From Rhodococcus sp. Leaf247 (GTDB lineage Bacteria > Actinomycetota > Actinomycetes > Mycobacteriales > Mycobacteriaceae): DNA of 64,000 nucleotides. The notes under the pieces are model-generated. The model was not told the origin of the DNA. It worked only from the letters and a program-made list of their open reading frames with translations, and did not search any database. A program made the position numbers and the translations under genes. The stretch is from NCBI RefSeq assembly GCF_001426185.1, contig NZ_LMRP01000001.1, forward strand, positions 248,483-312,482, read 5' to 3'. Of this stretch, positions 8,299-16,350 are shown in pieces. Every line of letters starts with the position of its first letter. The first letter of the stretch is position 1.

Positions 8299-9609
8299 TC
8301 AGCATCTCTGCGAAACTAGTTCGAGGCTGAACAGCTCTGCTGCTAGCGCGGTTCCTAGTTTCAAGGTCGTTGCAGCATAGTTGCGCTGCTCCTCAGCATT
8401 GAGGGCACGGAACGTTGTGGCGACAGTACGCGCGCCTCCGTTGTTGTTGAACATTTGCTTGAGTTTCGTCACCTTCGTGACTGTGAAATATGCCCCGGCT
8501 ACCGCGGTTACTAGCGCAGCAACGCACATCATGACGTCATACGCCCCGCCACCTCTGCATGCTCCACCTGGGCCGCCGTAGGTTCCGAATACACAGAAGG
8601 TTCCGAGGAACCCCCGGGCTTGCATTTCCGAAGGGCTCAGTGGCTCTGACCCCGCTTCGAGTTCTTCCGGACGAGGAGGGAGACGTCCTTCCGTGGGCGG
8701 CAATTCGGGTGCATTCTGGACGTCCAGTTCAGGATCCTGCGACTCTTCGTTCAGAGAAGCATTGGGGTCAGCTTCCTCAGCAGTGCGTGCAGTAATCTCG
8801 GGCCCGGGCTGTGCGTCTTCCGCGTTGATCGGAATTATTACGGGTGTAAAGGTGACCTTGCCGCCCTGATAATTCTGGTGGACAATTCCATTTTCTGTAT
8901 ACTCGTCACTTGTCGGGTAACCGAATGATCCGTTCTCCCAGCTATTCTCGCCCCAGTAACGTCCAACTTCGCCCCAGACAGTGCGAGCCCCGGTCGCACC
9001 GGACCAGTACACCGACCCGCCGTCGAACGAGTTGAATCGGCCGTTATCTTTGATCATCGCTTCGTTACTTGCAGGAAAGCCTAACGTTCCAACCTCGTAG
9101 TCGAGGGTTCCCCACTTCTGCAGAATCTGACCCTGAACATTATAAGCTGCAGTGGCATTCTGCTTGTAATATATGTTCCCGCCTTCGAATCGGTTCAACG
9201 ACCCAGGGCGTCGAGTAGGGATTTCACGTGTAACAGGGAATCCGAGATTGCCGTTCTCGTGGTTCAGCTGAGACCAACGCGTTCGAATCAACCCGCCGAC
9301 CTGGTGTGCGCCGGTGTCACGGTGCCAGTAGATCGAGTTGTTGTTCGAGAATCCCTGCCACTTTCCTTCCCGGGCGGCGTTATTTTCTGGCGTTATCGGT
9401 AGGCCGTTTTTGCCGACTGCGATCCATTCCGATTCGATTGCCCCTCGAACCCACTGGCCGTTCACGAACTGGTCCGCTCGCGCGATTCCTGATGAGAGCA
9501 ACACGGATAGCACAGTGATCACTGCGAGAGGAATGAGGGACCACCGGCGCAACTTCCGTAGACGCCAGATGCGGGGTCGTGTGCGCTTTGCGCGCTTTGG
9601 GGGGTTCAC
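8299..9609 (-). CDS. Secreted LGFP-repeat protein with C-terminal hydrophobic tail
   Basis: A 436-residue protein with a GTG start at 9609 and GAGG 7 nt upstream. A very basic N-terminus (residues 1-22) and a signal peptide to about ARA-D46 direct export. Four LGFP-type repeats follow (about 48-256), with cores NGLP (69-72), LGFP (122-125), LGFP (176-179) and FGYP (229-232). Such repeats occur in mycolate-bearing actinobacteria and are thought to bind the cell envelope. Next come an acidic Pro/Glu linker (265-330), a Gly/Cys-rich patch (335-356), a hydrophobic helix (357-378) and a 58-residue tail ending in Cys436. The tail matches no domain I know. Base composition is visibly AT-richer than neighbouring genes, which suggests recent transfer with the insertion. 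Confidence 0.85.
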   Translation of the reverse strand: MNPPKRAKRTRPRIWRLRKLRRWSLIPLAVITVLSVLLSSGIARADQFVNGQWVRGAIESEWIAVGKNGLPITPENNAAREGKWQGFSNNNSIYWHRDTGAHQVGGLIRTRWSQLNHENGNLGFPVTREIPTRRPGSLNRFEGGNIYYKQNATAAYNVQGQILQKWGTLDYEVGTLGFPASNEAMIKDNGRFNSFDGGSVYWSGATGARTVWGEVGRYWGENSWENGSFGYPTSDEYTENGIVHQNYQGGKVTFTPVIIPINAEDAQPGPEITARTAEEADPNASLNEESQDPELDVQNAPELPPTEGRLPPRPEELEAGSEPLSPSEMQARGFLGTFCVFGTYGGPGGACRGGGAYDVMMCVAALVTAVAGAYFTVTKVTKLKQMFNNNGGARTVATTFRALNAEEQRNYAATTLKLGTALAAELFSLELVSQRC

Positions 9610-9744
9610 ACAGCTACCTCACAGGCAATGTCCACCTTTCGCAAGGCGAACGAAACAATCGAGTCGTTGAGATTTCGCTTAGATGAGCTGGCCACCTGGG
9701 TATGACTCATTTCAAAGGCGGACAGGGGCCCAAAATCGTTGATG

Positions 9745-9767
9745 TAACCGGGCACGCCGCCCGGTTA
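9745..9767. terminator. Hairpin downstream of the transposase
   Basis: A 9-bp perfect stem TAACCGGGC / GCCCGGTTA with 5-nt loop, 54 nt after the transposase stop. There is no U-run on the transposase strand. It could end the transposase transcript or belong to the true IS110 end. Confidence 0.4.
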
Positions 9768-9820
9768 TCCAATTCTCTACGATTTTTGACCTTCTATCCC
9801 ACATTTGAATACCGAGCCGC

Positions 9821-11050
9821 TTAGTAGCTTTTTCCGTCAGCCGGCCCAGGTCGGCGCACCGACAGTTCTGTTGCAGAGCGATAGGTTGTACCGCTGCTGA
9901 GCATGGCGTAGAGGACGTTGGATCGCCGTCGGGCGAGACAGATCAGCGCTGAGCGGTGGTTCTTTCCCTCGGTGCGTTTGCGGTCGTAGTAGGCACGGGA
10001 TGCGGGTTCGCGGAGTGATGCGAACGCTGAGAGGTACATGGCGCGTTTGAGTCTGGCGTTGCCGCTGTGTTGGCGGTGTTCGCCGCGGATGGATGTTCCG
10101 GATCTATGGGTGCGGGGTGCGACGCCGGCGTAGACGGCGAGGTGGCCGGCGTTCTGGAAGCGGTCGATGTCGGCGATTTCGACGAGCATCGTGACGGCGG
10201 TGCGGGCTGCGACACCGGGCATCGAGGTGAGGATGGGACCTGCTGGGTGTCGGTCCAGTTCGGCCACGAACTGGACCTCGAGGTCCGCGCGGGCTTCGCG
10301 GACCTGGTGAAGCTGCCGCGCCAGCGTCCGCAGCACGAAGTCTGCCTTCTCGGCACCCGGCACGGTGACGGTCTGCTCCCCCAGCGCGGCTTCGATGGAG
10401 TCGGCGACGGCGTCCCCGATGCGCGGTGCGGCCGCCTTGGTGACCTCCCTGAGGTGCGTACTGGTCGTCGCAGCGAGTCCGACAGGGCCACCGAACGCGG
10501 CTAGGACGGCGACGCCGACTGGCCGGTACAGGTGCTTGCCGATGGCGCGTTCGAGTGCGGGATGCACGGTGAGCAGAACGGATCGGATGCGGCCGTTGAT
10601 GCGGTTCTCCTCGGCGGCGAGGTCGGCGTCGAACCCGGCGAGCATCCGCAGCCCTTCGACGATGTCGTCGTGTTGGGCGATCGGCAGCAGCGTGTCGGGA
10701 AGGGTGCGGGCGGCGTCGGCGATGATGAAGGCATCGCGGACGTCGGTCTTGGCGTTGCCCGGGTACAGGTCGGCGATACGCCGCATCCGTAGACCGGACA
10801 GGTAGGCGACGTCGGCGCCGGCGGCGCGGGCCACTGCGACGGGCATCGCGCCGATGTTGCGGGGCTGGTCGACCACCACCAGAACTGAACCAGCAGTAGC
10901 CAGTTCGCCGAGCAGGGCAGTGATTGCGTTCTCGTCCTGCGGTAGCGGACGGCTCAGGATTCGGGTGCCGTCGGCGGCGAGGGCAACGGCGTGGTGGGCG
11001 GTCTTGCCGACGTCGATGCCGCAGTAGACGTCGTACTTTCGGGTGATCAT
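9821..11050 (-). CDS. IS110-family transposase
   Basis: A 409-residue DEDD/serine recombinase of the IS110 family. The N-terminal RuvC-like domain shows GIDVGK (Asp13), VVVDQPRN (Asp61, where Glu is common in the family) and KTDVRDA (Asp103, Asp106). The C-terminal Transposase_20 domain contains SMPGVAARTA and RQHSGNARLKR, where Ser329 is the probable catalytic serine. The length is full and no frameshift is visible, so the enzyme is probably active. IS110 enzymes insert and excise using a bridge RNA made from the element's own non-coding end. The 230 nt upstream of this gene are non-coding and structured, as expected for that RNA. Confidence 0.96.
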   Translation of the reverse strand: MITRKYDVYCGIDVGKTAHHAVALAADGTRILSRPLPQDENAITALLGELATAGSVLVVVDQPRNIGAMPVAVARAAGADVAYLSGLRMRRIADLYPGNAKTDVRDAFIIADAARTLPDTLLPIAQHDDIVEGLRMLAGFDADLAAEENRINGRIRSVLLTVHPALERAIGKHLYRPVGVAVLAAFGGPVGLAATTSTHLREVTKAAAPRIGDAVADSIEAALGEQTVTVPGAEKADFVLRTLARQLHQVREARADLEVQFVAELDRHPAGPILTSMPGVAARTAVTMLVEIADIDRFQNAGHLAVYAGVAPRTHRSGTSIRGEHRQHSGNARLKRAMYLSAFASLREPASRAYYDRKRTEGKNHRSALICLARRRSNVLYAMLSSGTTYRSATELSVRRPGPADGKSY

Positions 11051-11281
11051 CGCACCTCCGACTCAAGCGAACTGTCGTTGTCGGTCGCGGCATCGTCTCC
11101 CGTCACCCACGTTATGCAGACCCGTCTCGCGCTCGGCCATGCCTCTATCAGCGGTGATCCGATGCCTTCTCCCGTCGGCGGCGACACTTGCGAAGACGTG
11201 ACATCCGTCAGGGGCACCCAGAGCCATACCGACGGGAGACGACCAGGTCCCGCGGGGCGGTGACCTGGTCGAAGAAGATAA
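11051..11281 (-). ncRNA. Putative IS110 bridge RNA / transposase leader
   Basis: A 231-nt stretch without a credible gene between the transposase start and the right edge of the insertion, where IS110-group elements encode their bridge RNA. On the minus strand it begins with a stem-loop (11271-11240): 10-bp perfect stem CGACCAGGTC/GACCTGGTCG around a 12-nt loop. An 11-bp inverted repeat (11229-11239 with 11168-11178, TCTCCCGTCGG) encloses a larger internal loop. This matches the 5' hairpin plus loop layout of known bridge RNAs. Guide and donor loop sequences were not assigned. Confidence 0.55.
11271..11281 (-). repeat. Right inverted repeat of the insertion
   Basis: TATCTTCTTCG on the minus strand, directly abutting the last intact codons of the aminotransferase 5' fragment and matching the left edge copy at 10 of 11 positions. 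Confidence 0.55.
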
Positions 11282-11785
11282 CGGGCGCACTCCTGACTCG
11301 AGCAGCCGCGCGAGGGCATCGGTGTCGGTGCCGTCTGTATCGACCGGGACCGACTCGATGCGGGCACCGACGGCCTGGAACGCTTGCAGCGCACCGGGAT
11401 ACACCGGTCGATCGACCACGACCACGTCGCCGGGATCGACGAGCACGGACGCGAGCAGGCTGAGCGCCTGCTGGGAGCCGTGCGTCACCACCACCGAGGC
11501 GGGAGACACCTCGTCGTGGACCAGCGCCGACTCCCGTGCGGCGATCACGTCGCGGAGCCTCCGCACTCCTGCGGTCTCCGCGTACTGCAGGGCGGCGGTG
11601 GAGCCGCCCAGTATCCGATGCGCGACGTCGCGAATGGTGCTGTGCGGCATGACGTCCGGCGACGGAAGACCGCCGGCGAGGGACAGGATGCCCGGCCGCA
11701 CGGTCAACGACAGCAGGTCGCGGATGGCCGATCCGGTGATCGCCGACGCGCGGACGGACAAGGGTGGAAGGACAGAGGACGACAT
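11282..11785 (-). pseudogene. PLP-dependent aminotransferase, 5' fragment
   Basis: This is the N-terminal ~168 residues of the gene whose 3' part is at 7008-7699. The ATG at 11785 (MSSSVLPPLSVRAS) has a GGAGAA ribosome site. The fragment keeps LAGGLPSPD, the AETAGVRRLRD segment and THGSQQALSL typical of MocR-like or 2-aminoadipate aminotransferases. Homology stops after LLESGVRP at the insertion edge. The frame then runs ~70 codons into the insertion's leader before a stop at 11063, so any product would be a truncated domain without the catalytic lysine. Confidence 0.9.
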
Positions 11786-11955
11786 GGCTTCTCCGAACAC
11801 CGTGGACACCAGACGTCGCGGCGCGCTCACAGGATGTCTGCGTACAGAGTGGCTCGGACGGGAACGGCGCCCATGGTGAGGCGCTGGACCCATGCTAAAC
11901 CGAGTGCCCACTCTGTGACACCCTCATCCCACCCCTCGAGGCAACTCCCGGTGCG

Positions 11956-13359
11956 TCAGTCCAGATCGTCGTGGCGCATGAGCTGGCGAGCAGCCTCGGT
12001 GATCGACCCGGTCAGCGACGGATAGACGGAGAACGTCGCGGCCAGGTCGTTGACCGTGAGGTTGTTCTGCACTGCGATGGCGATCGGCAGGATCAGCTCC
12101 GACGCGGTCGGCGCGACGACGACGCCGCCGATGACGACGCCGGTGGCCGGTCGGCAGAAGATCTTGACGAAGCCGCGACGGAGGCCGGACATCTTGGCCC
12201 TCGGGTTGGTGTTGAGAGGCAGCATCACCGTCCGCGCCGGCACGTCGCCGTTGTCGATGGAGGACTGCCCCACACCGACCGTGGCGATCTCGGGACGGGT
12301 GAACACCGCCGACGCGACCGTCTTGAGCTTGATGGGGCTGACGCCCTCACCGAGAGCGTGGTACATCGCGATACGGCCCTGCATCGCGGCGACGGACGCG
12401 AGCGGGAGCAGCCCCGTGCAGTCACCGGCGGCATAGATACCGGTGACGCGGGTGCGTGACACCCGGTCCACCCGCAGGTAGCCACCACGGTCGAGTTCGA
12501 TGCCGACACTCTCGAGCCCGAGATTCGCGGTGTTGGGCACCGAGCCGACGGTCATCAGAGCGTGGGAACCTTCGACGGTCTCCCCGTCGGACATCGTGAC
12601 GACGATGCCGTCGTCCGTGCGCGTGACGGAGTCGGCGCGCGCGTTCTTGATCAGCGTCACACCGCGTTCGGACAGGACGTCCTCGAGAACCAGCGCGGCA
12701 TCGGCGTCCTCGCCGGGCAGCACGCGGTCGCGGCTGGACACCACGGTGACCTTGACGCCCATCTCCGTGTACGCCGAGACGAACTCGGCGCCGGTGACAC
12801 CGGAACCCACGACGATCAGGTGAGTGGGGAGCGAATCGAGGTCGTACAGATGACGCCACGTGAGGATGCGCTCGCCGTCGGGCTCTGCTCCGGGAAGGAT
12901 CCGGGGGCTGGCACCGGTCGCGATCAGCACCACCTCGGCGTCGAGCTGCTGCGTCGTACCGTCGGCGAGAGTCGCCTCGACCTGGTGGGCAGCGAGGCCC
13001 GGCTGGGTGTCCACCACTTTGGCGGAGCCGGCCAACACCGTCACACCCACGGTCTGCAGACGAGCCCGGATGTCGGAGGATTGGGCCTGCGCAAGGGATT
13101 TCACACGGTTGTGGATCTGCGGGAGATCGACGGTGGCGGATGCCGGATCCAGCTCGATGCCGAGATCGGATGCACGCCGCATGTCGGTTCGGATGCCGGT
13201 GGACGCGATGAAGGTCTTCGACGGGACGCAGTCCCACAGCACGCAGGCGCCGCCCACACCGTCGGAATCGATGAGAGTCACCGTCCCACCGTGCTGAGCA
13301 GCGACCAGTGCAGCCTCGTACCCGGCCGGTCCACCGCCGATGATCACGATGCGGGTCAT
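11956..13359 (-). CDS. lpdA: FAD-dependent NAD(P)H-quinone reductase, LpdA-like
   Basis: A 467-residue member of the pyridine nucleotide-disulfide reductase family. It has FAD-binding GGGPAGYEAA at residues 8-17, a second GxGxxG NAD(P)-binding motif (VGSGVTGAEF), and the late FAD motif GIYAAGDCTG. The active-site region reads GGACVLWDC, giving a Cys-x4-Cys pair. The C-terminal His-Glu motif of true lipoamide dehydrogenases is replaced by VYPSLTGSITE, as in M. tuberculosis LpdA (Rv3303c). A quinone reductase role is therefore more likely than a dehydrogenase-complex E3 role. The gene order with the next genes matches mycobacteria. Promoters toward the right are shared with the divergent 13524 gene. 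Confidence 0.9.
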   Translation of the reverse strand: MTRIVIIGGGPAGYEAALVAAQHGGTVTLIDSDGVGGACVLWDCVPSKTFIASTGIRTDMRRASDLGIELDPASATVDLPQIHNRVKSLAQAQSSDIRARLQTVGVTVLAGSAKVVDTQPGLAAHQVEATLADGTTQQLDAEVVLIATGASPRILPGAEPDGERILTWRHLYDLDSLPTHLIVVGSGVTGAEFVSAYTEMGVKVTVVSSRDRVLPGEDADAALVLEDVLSERGVTLIKNARADSVTRTDDGIVVTMSDGETVEGSHALMTVGSVPNTANLGLESVGIELDRGGYLRVDRVSRTRVTGIYAAGDCTGLLPLASVAAMQGRIAMYHALGEGVSPIKLKTVASAVFTRPEIATVGVGQSSIDNGDVPARTVMLPLNTNPRAKMSGLRRGFVKIFCRPATGVVIGGVVVAPTASELILPIAIAVQNNLTVNDLAATFSVYPSLTGSITEAARQLMRHDDLD

Positions 13360-13523
13360 TCATCCTCCGTAACGGGTTTGCGGGAGAGTCCTAGCGGGCG
13401 TGAGGGTTGCTCACACTCCTCAAACCTATTCCACCGAGGCTCGCGCTCGCACCTCAGCCCGACGCCGGAGCGCGGACGACCTCGATCCGCGTGACACGGA
13501 CATGACGGTTTAGGCTGACCGCC

Positions 13524-13991
13524 GTGCCGATCTACGCCGCTTACGGTTCCAACATGCACCCCGAGCAGATGCTCGAGCGGTGCCCCCACTCGCCTGCGTC
13601 CGGGACGGGGTGGCTGCCGGGATGGCGTCTGACGTTCGGTGGCGGCGACATCGGGTGGGAAGGCGCGCTGGCGACGGTCGTCGAAGACCCCGATTCGAAA
13701 GTCTTCGTCGTCCTGTACGACGTCTCCCCCGAGGACGAGGAAAGCCTCGACCGGTGGGAGGGTTCCGAGCTCGGCATCCACCGCAAGATCCGTCTGCGCG
13801 TCGACACCGACGACGAGCCCGTCCTGGCGTGGCTGTACGTCCTCGACGCGTACGAGGGTGGACTTCCGTCCGCCCGCTACCTGGGTGTGATGGCCGAAGC
13901 GGCGGAGATCGCCGGAGCTCCCGCGGACTACGTCCGTGACCTCCGCACGAGGAACAGCCGCAACGTGGGTCCCGGCACCTCCCCGTCCTGA
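13524..13991 (+). CDS. Gamma-glutamylcyclotransferase-fold protein
   Basis: A 155-residue protein starting at GTG 13524 with the family signature YAAYGSNMHPEQM at the N-terminus. This motif forms the substrate-binding loop of GGCT/AIG2-like proteins. An acidic catalytic residue is likely within the WEGSELG region. It is probably the counterpart of M. tuberculosis Rv3304, which sits at the same place beside lpdA and amiA1. The enzyme would release 5-oxoproline from gamma-glutamyl compounds, but the family is diverse and the substrate is unproven. It converges with amiA1, leaving a 10-nt gap. Confidence 0.82.
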   Translation: MPIYAAYGSNMHPEQMLERCPHSPASGTGWLPGWRLTFGGGDIGWEGALATVVEDPDSKVFVVLYDVSPEDEESLDRWEGSELGIHRKIRLRVDTDDEPVLAWLYVLDAYEGGLPSARYLGVMAEAAEIAGAPADYVRDLRTRNSRNVGPGTSPS

Positions 13992-14001
13992 GAGCTGACG
14001 G

Positions 14002-15168
14002 TCAGAGCACCTGATCGTCGCCCAGGCCCAGGGCGAGCGCCGTCATCGCCCGGACGCCGACGGCGAGCGCACGCTCGTCCAGATCGAACGTGGGCTGATG
14101 GATGTCGAGTTGCGGCCCGACGCCGGACCACACACCCAGCCGAGCCATGGCACCCGGAACGTTCTCGAGGTACCACGAGAAGTCCTCACCGCCGCCGGAC
14201 TGCGCGGTGTCGGCCAATGCGTCCGGGCCGAGTGAGCGGATGGCCGCCTCGAAACGGCGCGTCGCGTGCTCGTCGTTCACGACGGGGGGCACGCCTCGCC
14301 GGTAGTGCACCTCGAATTTGACCCCGGTGGGTGCGAGCACCCCGGCCACGATCTCCTGCACCAGTGGCTCGAGCAGCGCCCAGGTCTGGTGATCCCCTGT
14401 GCGGACGGTGCCGGTCAGCATGCCCTTCTGCGGGATCGCGTTGGGCGCCTGCCCCGCGACGACAGCGCCCCACACCATGACGGTGCTGGTCCGCGGATCG
14501 ACCCGACGGCTGAGCAGCCCCGGCAGACCCGTGATGACCGACCCGAGAGCGTAGACCAGGTCCGATGTCAGGTGCGGACGTGAGGTGTGTCCGCCGGCCG
14601 AGTCGAGGCGCAGTTCGACCGTGTCGGCCGCGGACGTGATGGCACCGACGCGGATGCCGATCTTGCCCACCTCGAGGCGTGGGTCGCAGTGCAGCGCGTA
14701 GATCTGCGACACGCTCGTCAGCGCACCCGCCGCCACCATGTCCAGCGCCCCACCCGGCATGACTTCCTCGGCCGGCTGGAAGATCAGACGTACTCCGTGC
14801 GGAAGGTTCGGCAGCGAGGCCAGCGCCAGGCCGGTCGCGAGAAGGATCGTCGTGTGCGCGTCGTGACCGCAGGCATGTGAGACACCGGGTACCTCGGACG
14901 AGTACTCGGCGCCCGTGAACTCGGTCAGCGGCAATGCGTCCATGTCGGCGCGGAGGGCCACTCTCGGCCCACTCGGACCGATGTCGCAGATCACGCCGCT
15001 GCCGCTGGGCAGCACGACGGGCGACAGACCCGCCGCCGTCAGGATCTCGGCGACCATCTTCGTGGTCTCGAACTCCTGACGCGCGAGCTCGGGATGTCGG
15101 TGGATCCGACGACGCCACGTCACGAGATCCGCCCCGTGTGCAGCGATCCAATCGTCGGCCGGGTTCAT
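14002..15168 (-). CDS. amiA1: M20-family amidohydrolase (AmiA1-like)
   Basis: A 388-residue metal-dependent amidohydrolase/peptidase of the M20 IAA-amino-acid hydrolase type. The start at ATG 15168 overlaps the upstream stop by 4 nt. The open frame extends further but becomes antisense-like. Metal ligands are visible in HACGHDAH and in PAEEVMPGGA. RRIHRHPELARQEFET marks the N-terminus, and a dimerisation domain occupies roughly residues 180-300. It probably hydrolyses N-acyl amino acids, with physiological substrate unknown. It is paired with a second M20 gene in the same order as M. tuberculosis amiA1/amiB1. Confidence 0.88.
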   Translation of the reverse strand: MNPADDWIAAHGADLVTWRRRIHRHPELARQEFETTKMVAEILTAAGLSPVVLPSGSGVICDIGPSGPRVALRADMDALPLTEFTGAEYSSEVPGVSHACGHDAHTTILLATGLALASLPNLPHGVRLIFQPAEEVMPGGALDMVAAGALTSVSQIYALHCDPRLEVGKIGIRVGAITSAADTVELRLDSAGGHTSRPHLTSDLVYALGSVITGLPGLLSRRVDPRTSTVMVWGAVVAGQAPNAIPQKGMLTGTVRTGDHQTWALLEPLVQEIVAGVLAPTGVKFEVHYRRGVPPVVNDEHATRRFEAAIRSLGPDALADTAQSGGGEDFSWYLENVPGAMARLGVWSGVGPQLDIHQPTFDLDERALAVGVRAMTALALGLGDDQVL

Positions 15169-16343
15169 CGTCGTGCGGTCCTCTCGTGGGCGCCCTCGAC
15201 GAATCGAGCGCGGTGATGCGGATCGGTCGCGGCCGCGACGACGACCTGCGCGAGAGCGCGGGCACCGTCGGTCACGGCGAGATCGGCGGAGTCGGTGACA
15301 CATGCCGCCGCGAATGCGGGCTGGTGGGTGACGGCTCCACCCGAGTCCAACCCTATGACGGGGTGGATACCGGGAACGACCGCCGTGACGTTGCCCATGT
15401 CGGTGCTGCCGAACGGTCGCGACGTCTCGAACTCTGGCGGGACCAGCGTCCGCCCCAGAGCCGGTGCGACACTGCGGTATCGGTCGACCAGCCACGCGTC
15501 GGGCGTGAGTTCGGTGTAGGTCGGCGACACCGTCACGATCTCGTGGGTACACCCTGTCGCCGTCGCACCGGCTTCGAAGCACCCGCGAGCCCGACGGTCG
15601 AGGTCGTCCAGGGCTTCGGCAGTGTCCGCTCGCAGGTAGTAGAACATCTCGGACGATCCGGGAACGATGTTCGGAGCGATACCCGCGTGCCCGACGATGC
15701 CGTGGATCTGCTGGCCGGGCCGCAGATGCTGACGCAGCAGTCCGACACCCACCTGTGCGACGGTCACCGCGTCACCGGCGTTGATCCCCCACTCCGGCGC
15801 AGCGGACGCGTGAGCTTCCCGCCCGGTGTAGCGGACGGCGATGTCGGACAGGGCGAGTGACCGCGCGGCTGCGATGTCGAACGGACCCGGATGCACCATG
15901 AGCGCGAGGGACACGTCGTCGAACACTCCGGCGTCGAGCATGAGCACCTTGCCGCCACCGGATTCCTCCGCCGGCGTGCCCAGGACCCGCACGGTCAGGC
16001 CCAGCTCGTCCGCGACGGACGCCAGTGCGAGACCGGCGCCCACCGCGGATGCCGCAATGATGTTGTGCCCGCAGGCATGTCCGATCTCCGGCAGTGCGTC
16101 GTACTCGGCGCAGACGGCGACCACCAGGTCGCCCGATCCGAACGACGCGTCGAACGAGGTCGGCAGGTCGGCGACTCCGCGCCGCACCTCGAATCCGGCG
16201 CTCACCAGCAGCTCGGAAGTGGCCGCGGAAGCGAAGTGCTCCTCGAACGCCACCTCGGGACGGGCATGAATGGCATGCGACAACCCGATCAGGTCGGTAC
16301 GCGCCGTGTCGATGACGGCGTCGATGGTCGGGTGCACGGTCAC
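15165..16343 (-). CDS. amiB1: M20-family amidohydrolase (AmiB1-like)
   Basis: A 392-residue M20 protein related to p-aminobenzoyl-glutamate hydrolases. HARPEVAFEE lies near residue 27, metal-site motifs GHACGHN and GTPAEESGGGK follow, and GREAHASAAPEWG marks the substrate cleft. It is coupled to amiA1 through an ATGA overlap and to the enoyl-CoA hydratase-like gene by a 7-nt gap, so three genes form an operon. The two M20 enzymes may act on related amides or as a heteromer. The sequence alone does not show which. Confidence 0.87.
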   Translation of the reverse strand: MTVHPTIDAVIDTARTDLIGLSHAIHARPEVAFEEHFASAATSELLVSAGFEVRRGVADLPTSFDASFGSGDLVVAVCAEYDALPEIGHACGHNIIAASAVGAGLALASVADELGLTVRVLGTPAEESGGGKVLMLDAGVFDDVSLALMVHPGPFDIAAARSLALSDIAVRYTGREAHASAAPEWGINAGDAVTVAQVGVGLLRQHLRPGQQIHGIVGHAGIAPNIVPGSSEMFYYLRADTAEALDDLDRRARGCFEAGATATGCTHEIVTVSPTYTELTPDAWLVDRYRSVAPALGRTLVPPEFETSRPFGSTDMGNVTAVVPGIHPVIGLDSGGAVTHQPAFAAACVTDSADLAVTDGARALAQVVVAAATDPHHRARFVEGAHERTARR

Positions 16344-16350
16344 CAGTCTG

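Larger units (their letters stand above)
7700..11281 (-). mobile_element. ~3.6 kb insertion interrupting the aminotransferase gene (IS110-type transposase plus passenger genes)
   Basis: The insertion is delimited by the abrupt loss and resumption of aminotransferase coding. The two edges carry imperfect inverted repeats, TATCTCCTTCG at 7700-7710 and, on the opposite strand, TATCTTCTTCG at 11281-11271 (10 of 11 identical). Contents, read on the minus strand: a 230-nt structured leader, an IS110-family transposase, an LGFP-repeat secreted protein and a small membrane protein, then a strong terminator near the left edge. The middle genes look AT-richer than the flanks. A typical IS110 would end near 9.75 kb, so either the passengers belong to the element or two events are stacked. 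No target-site duplication was seen. Confidence 0.7.

Noticed and set aside
8299..9609. Phage origin of the LGFP-repeat gene
   Set aside because: No phage structural, lysis or integrase genes accompany it. LGFP repeats are known from actinobacterial envelope proteins.
7692..11290. Direct target-site duplication around the insertion
   Set aside because: The bases flanking both edges share only short GC-rich similarity (GGCGC/GGGCGC), which is not convincing.
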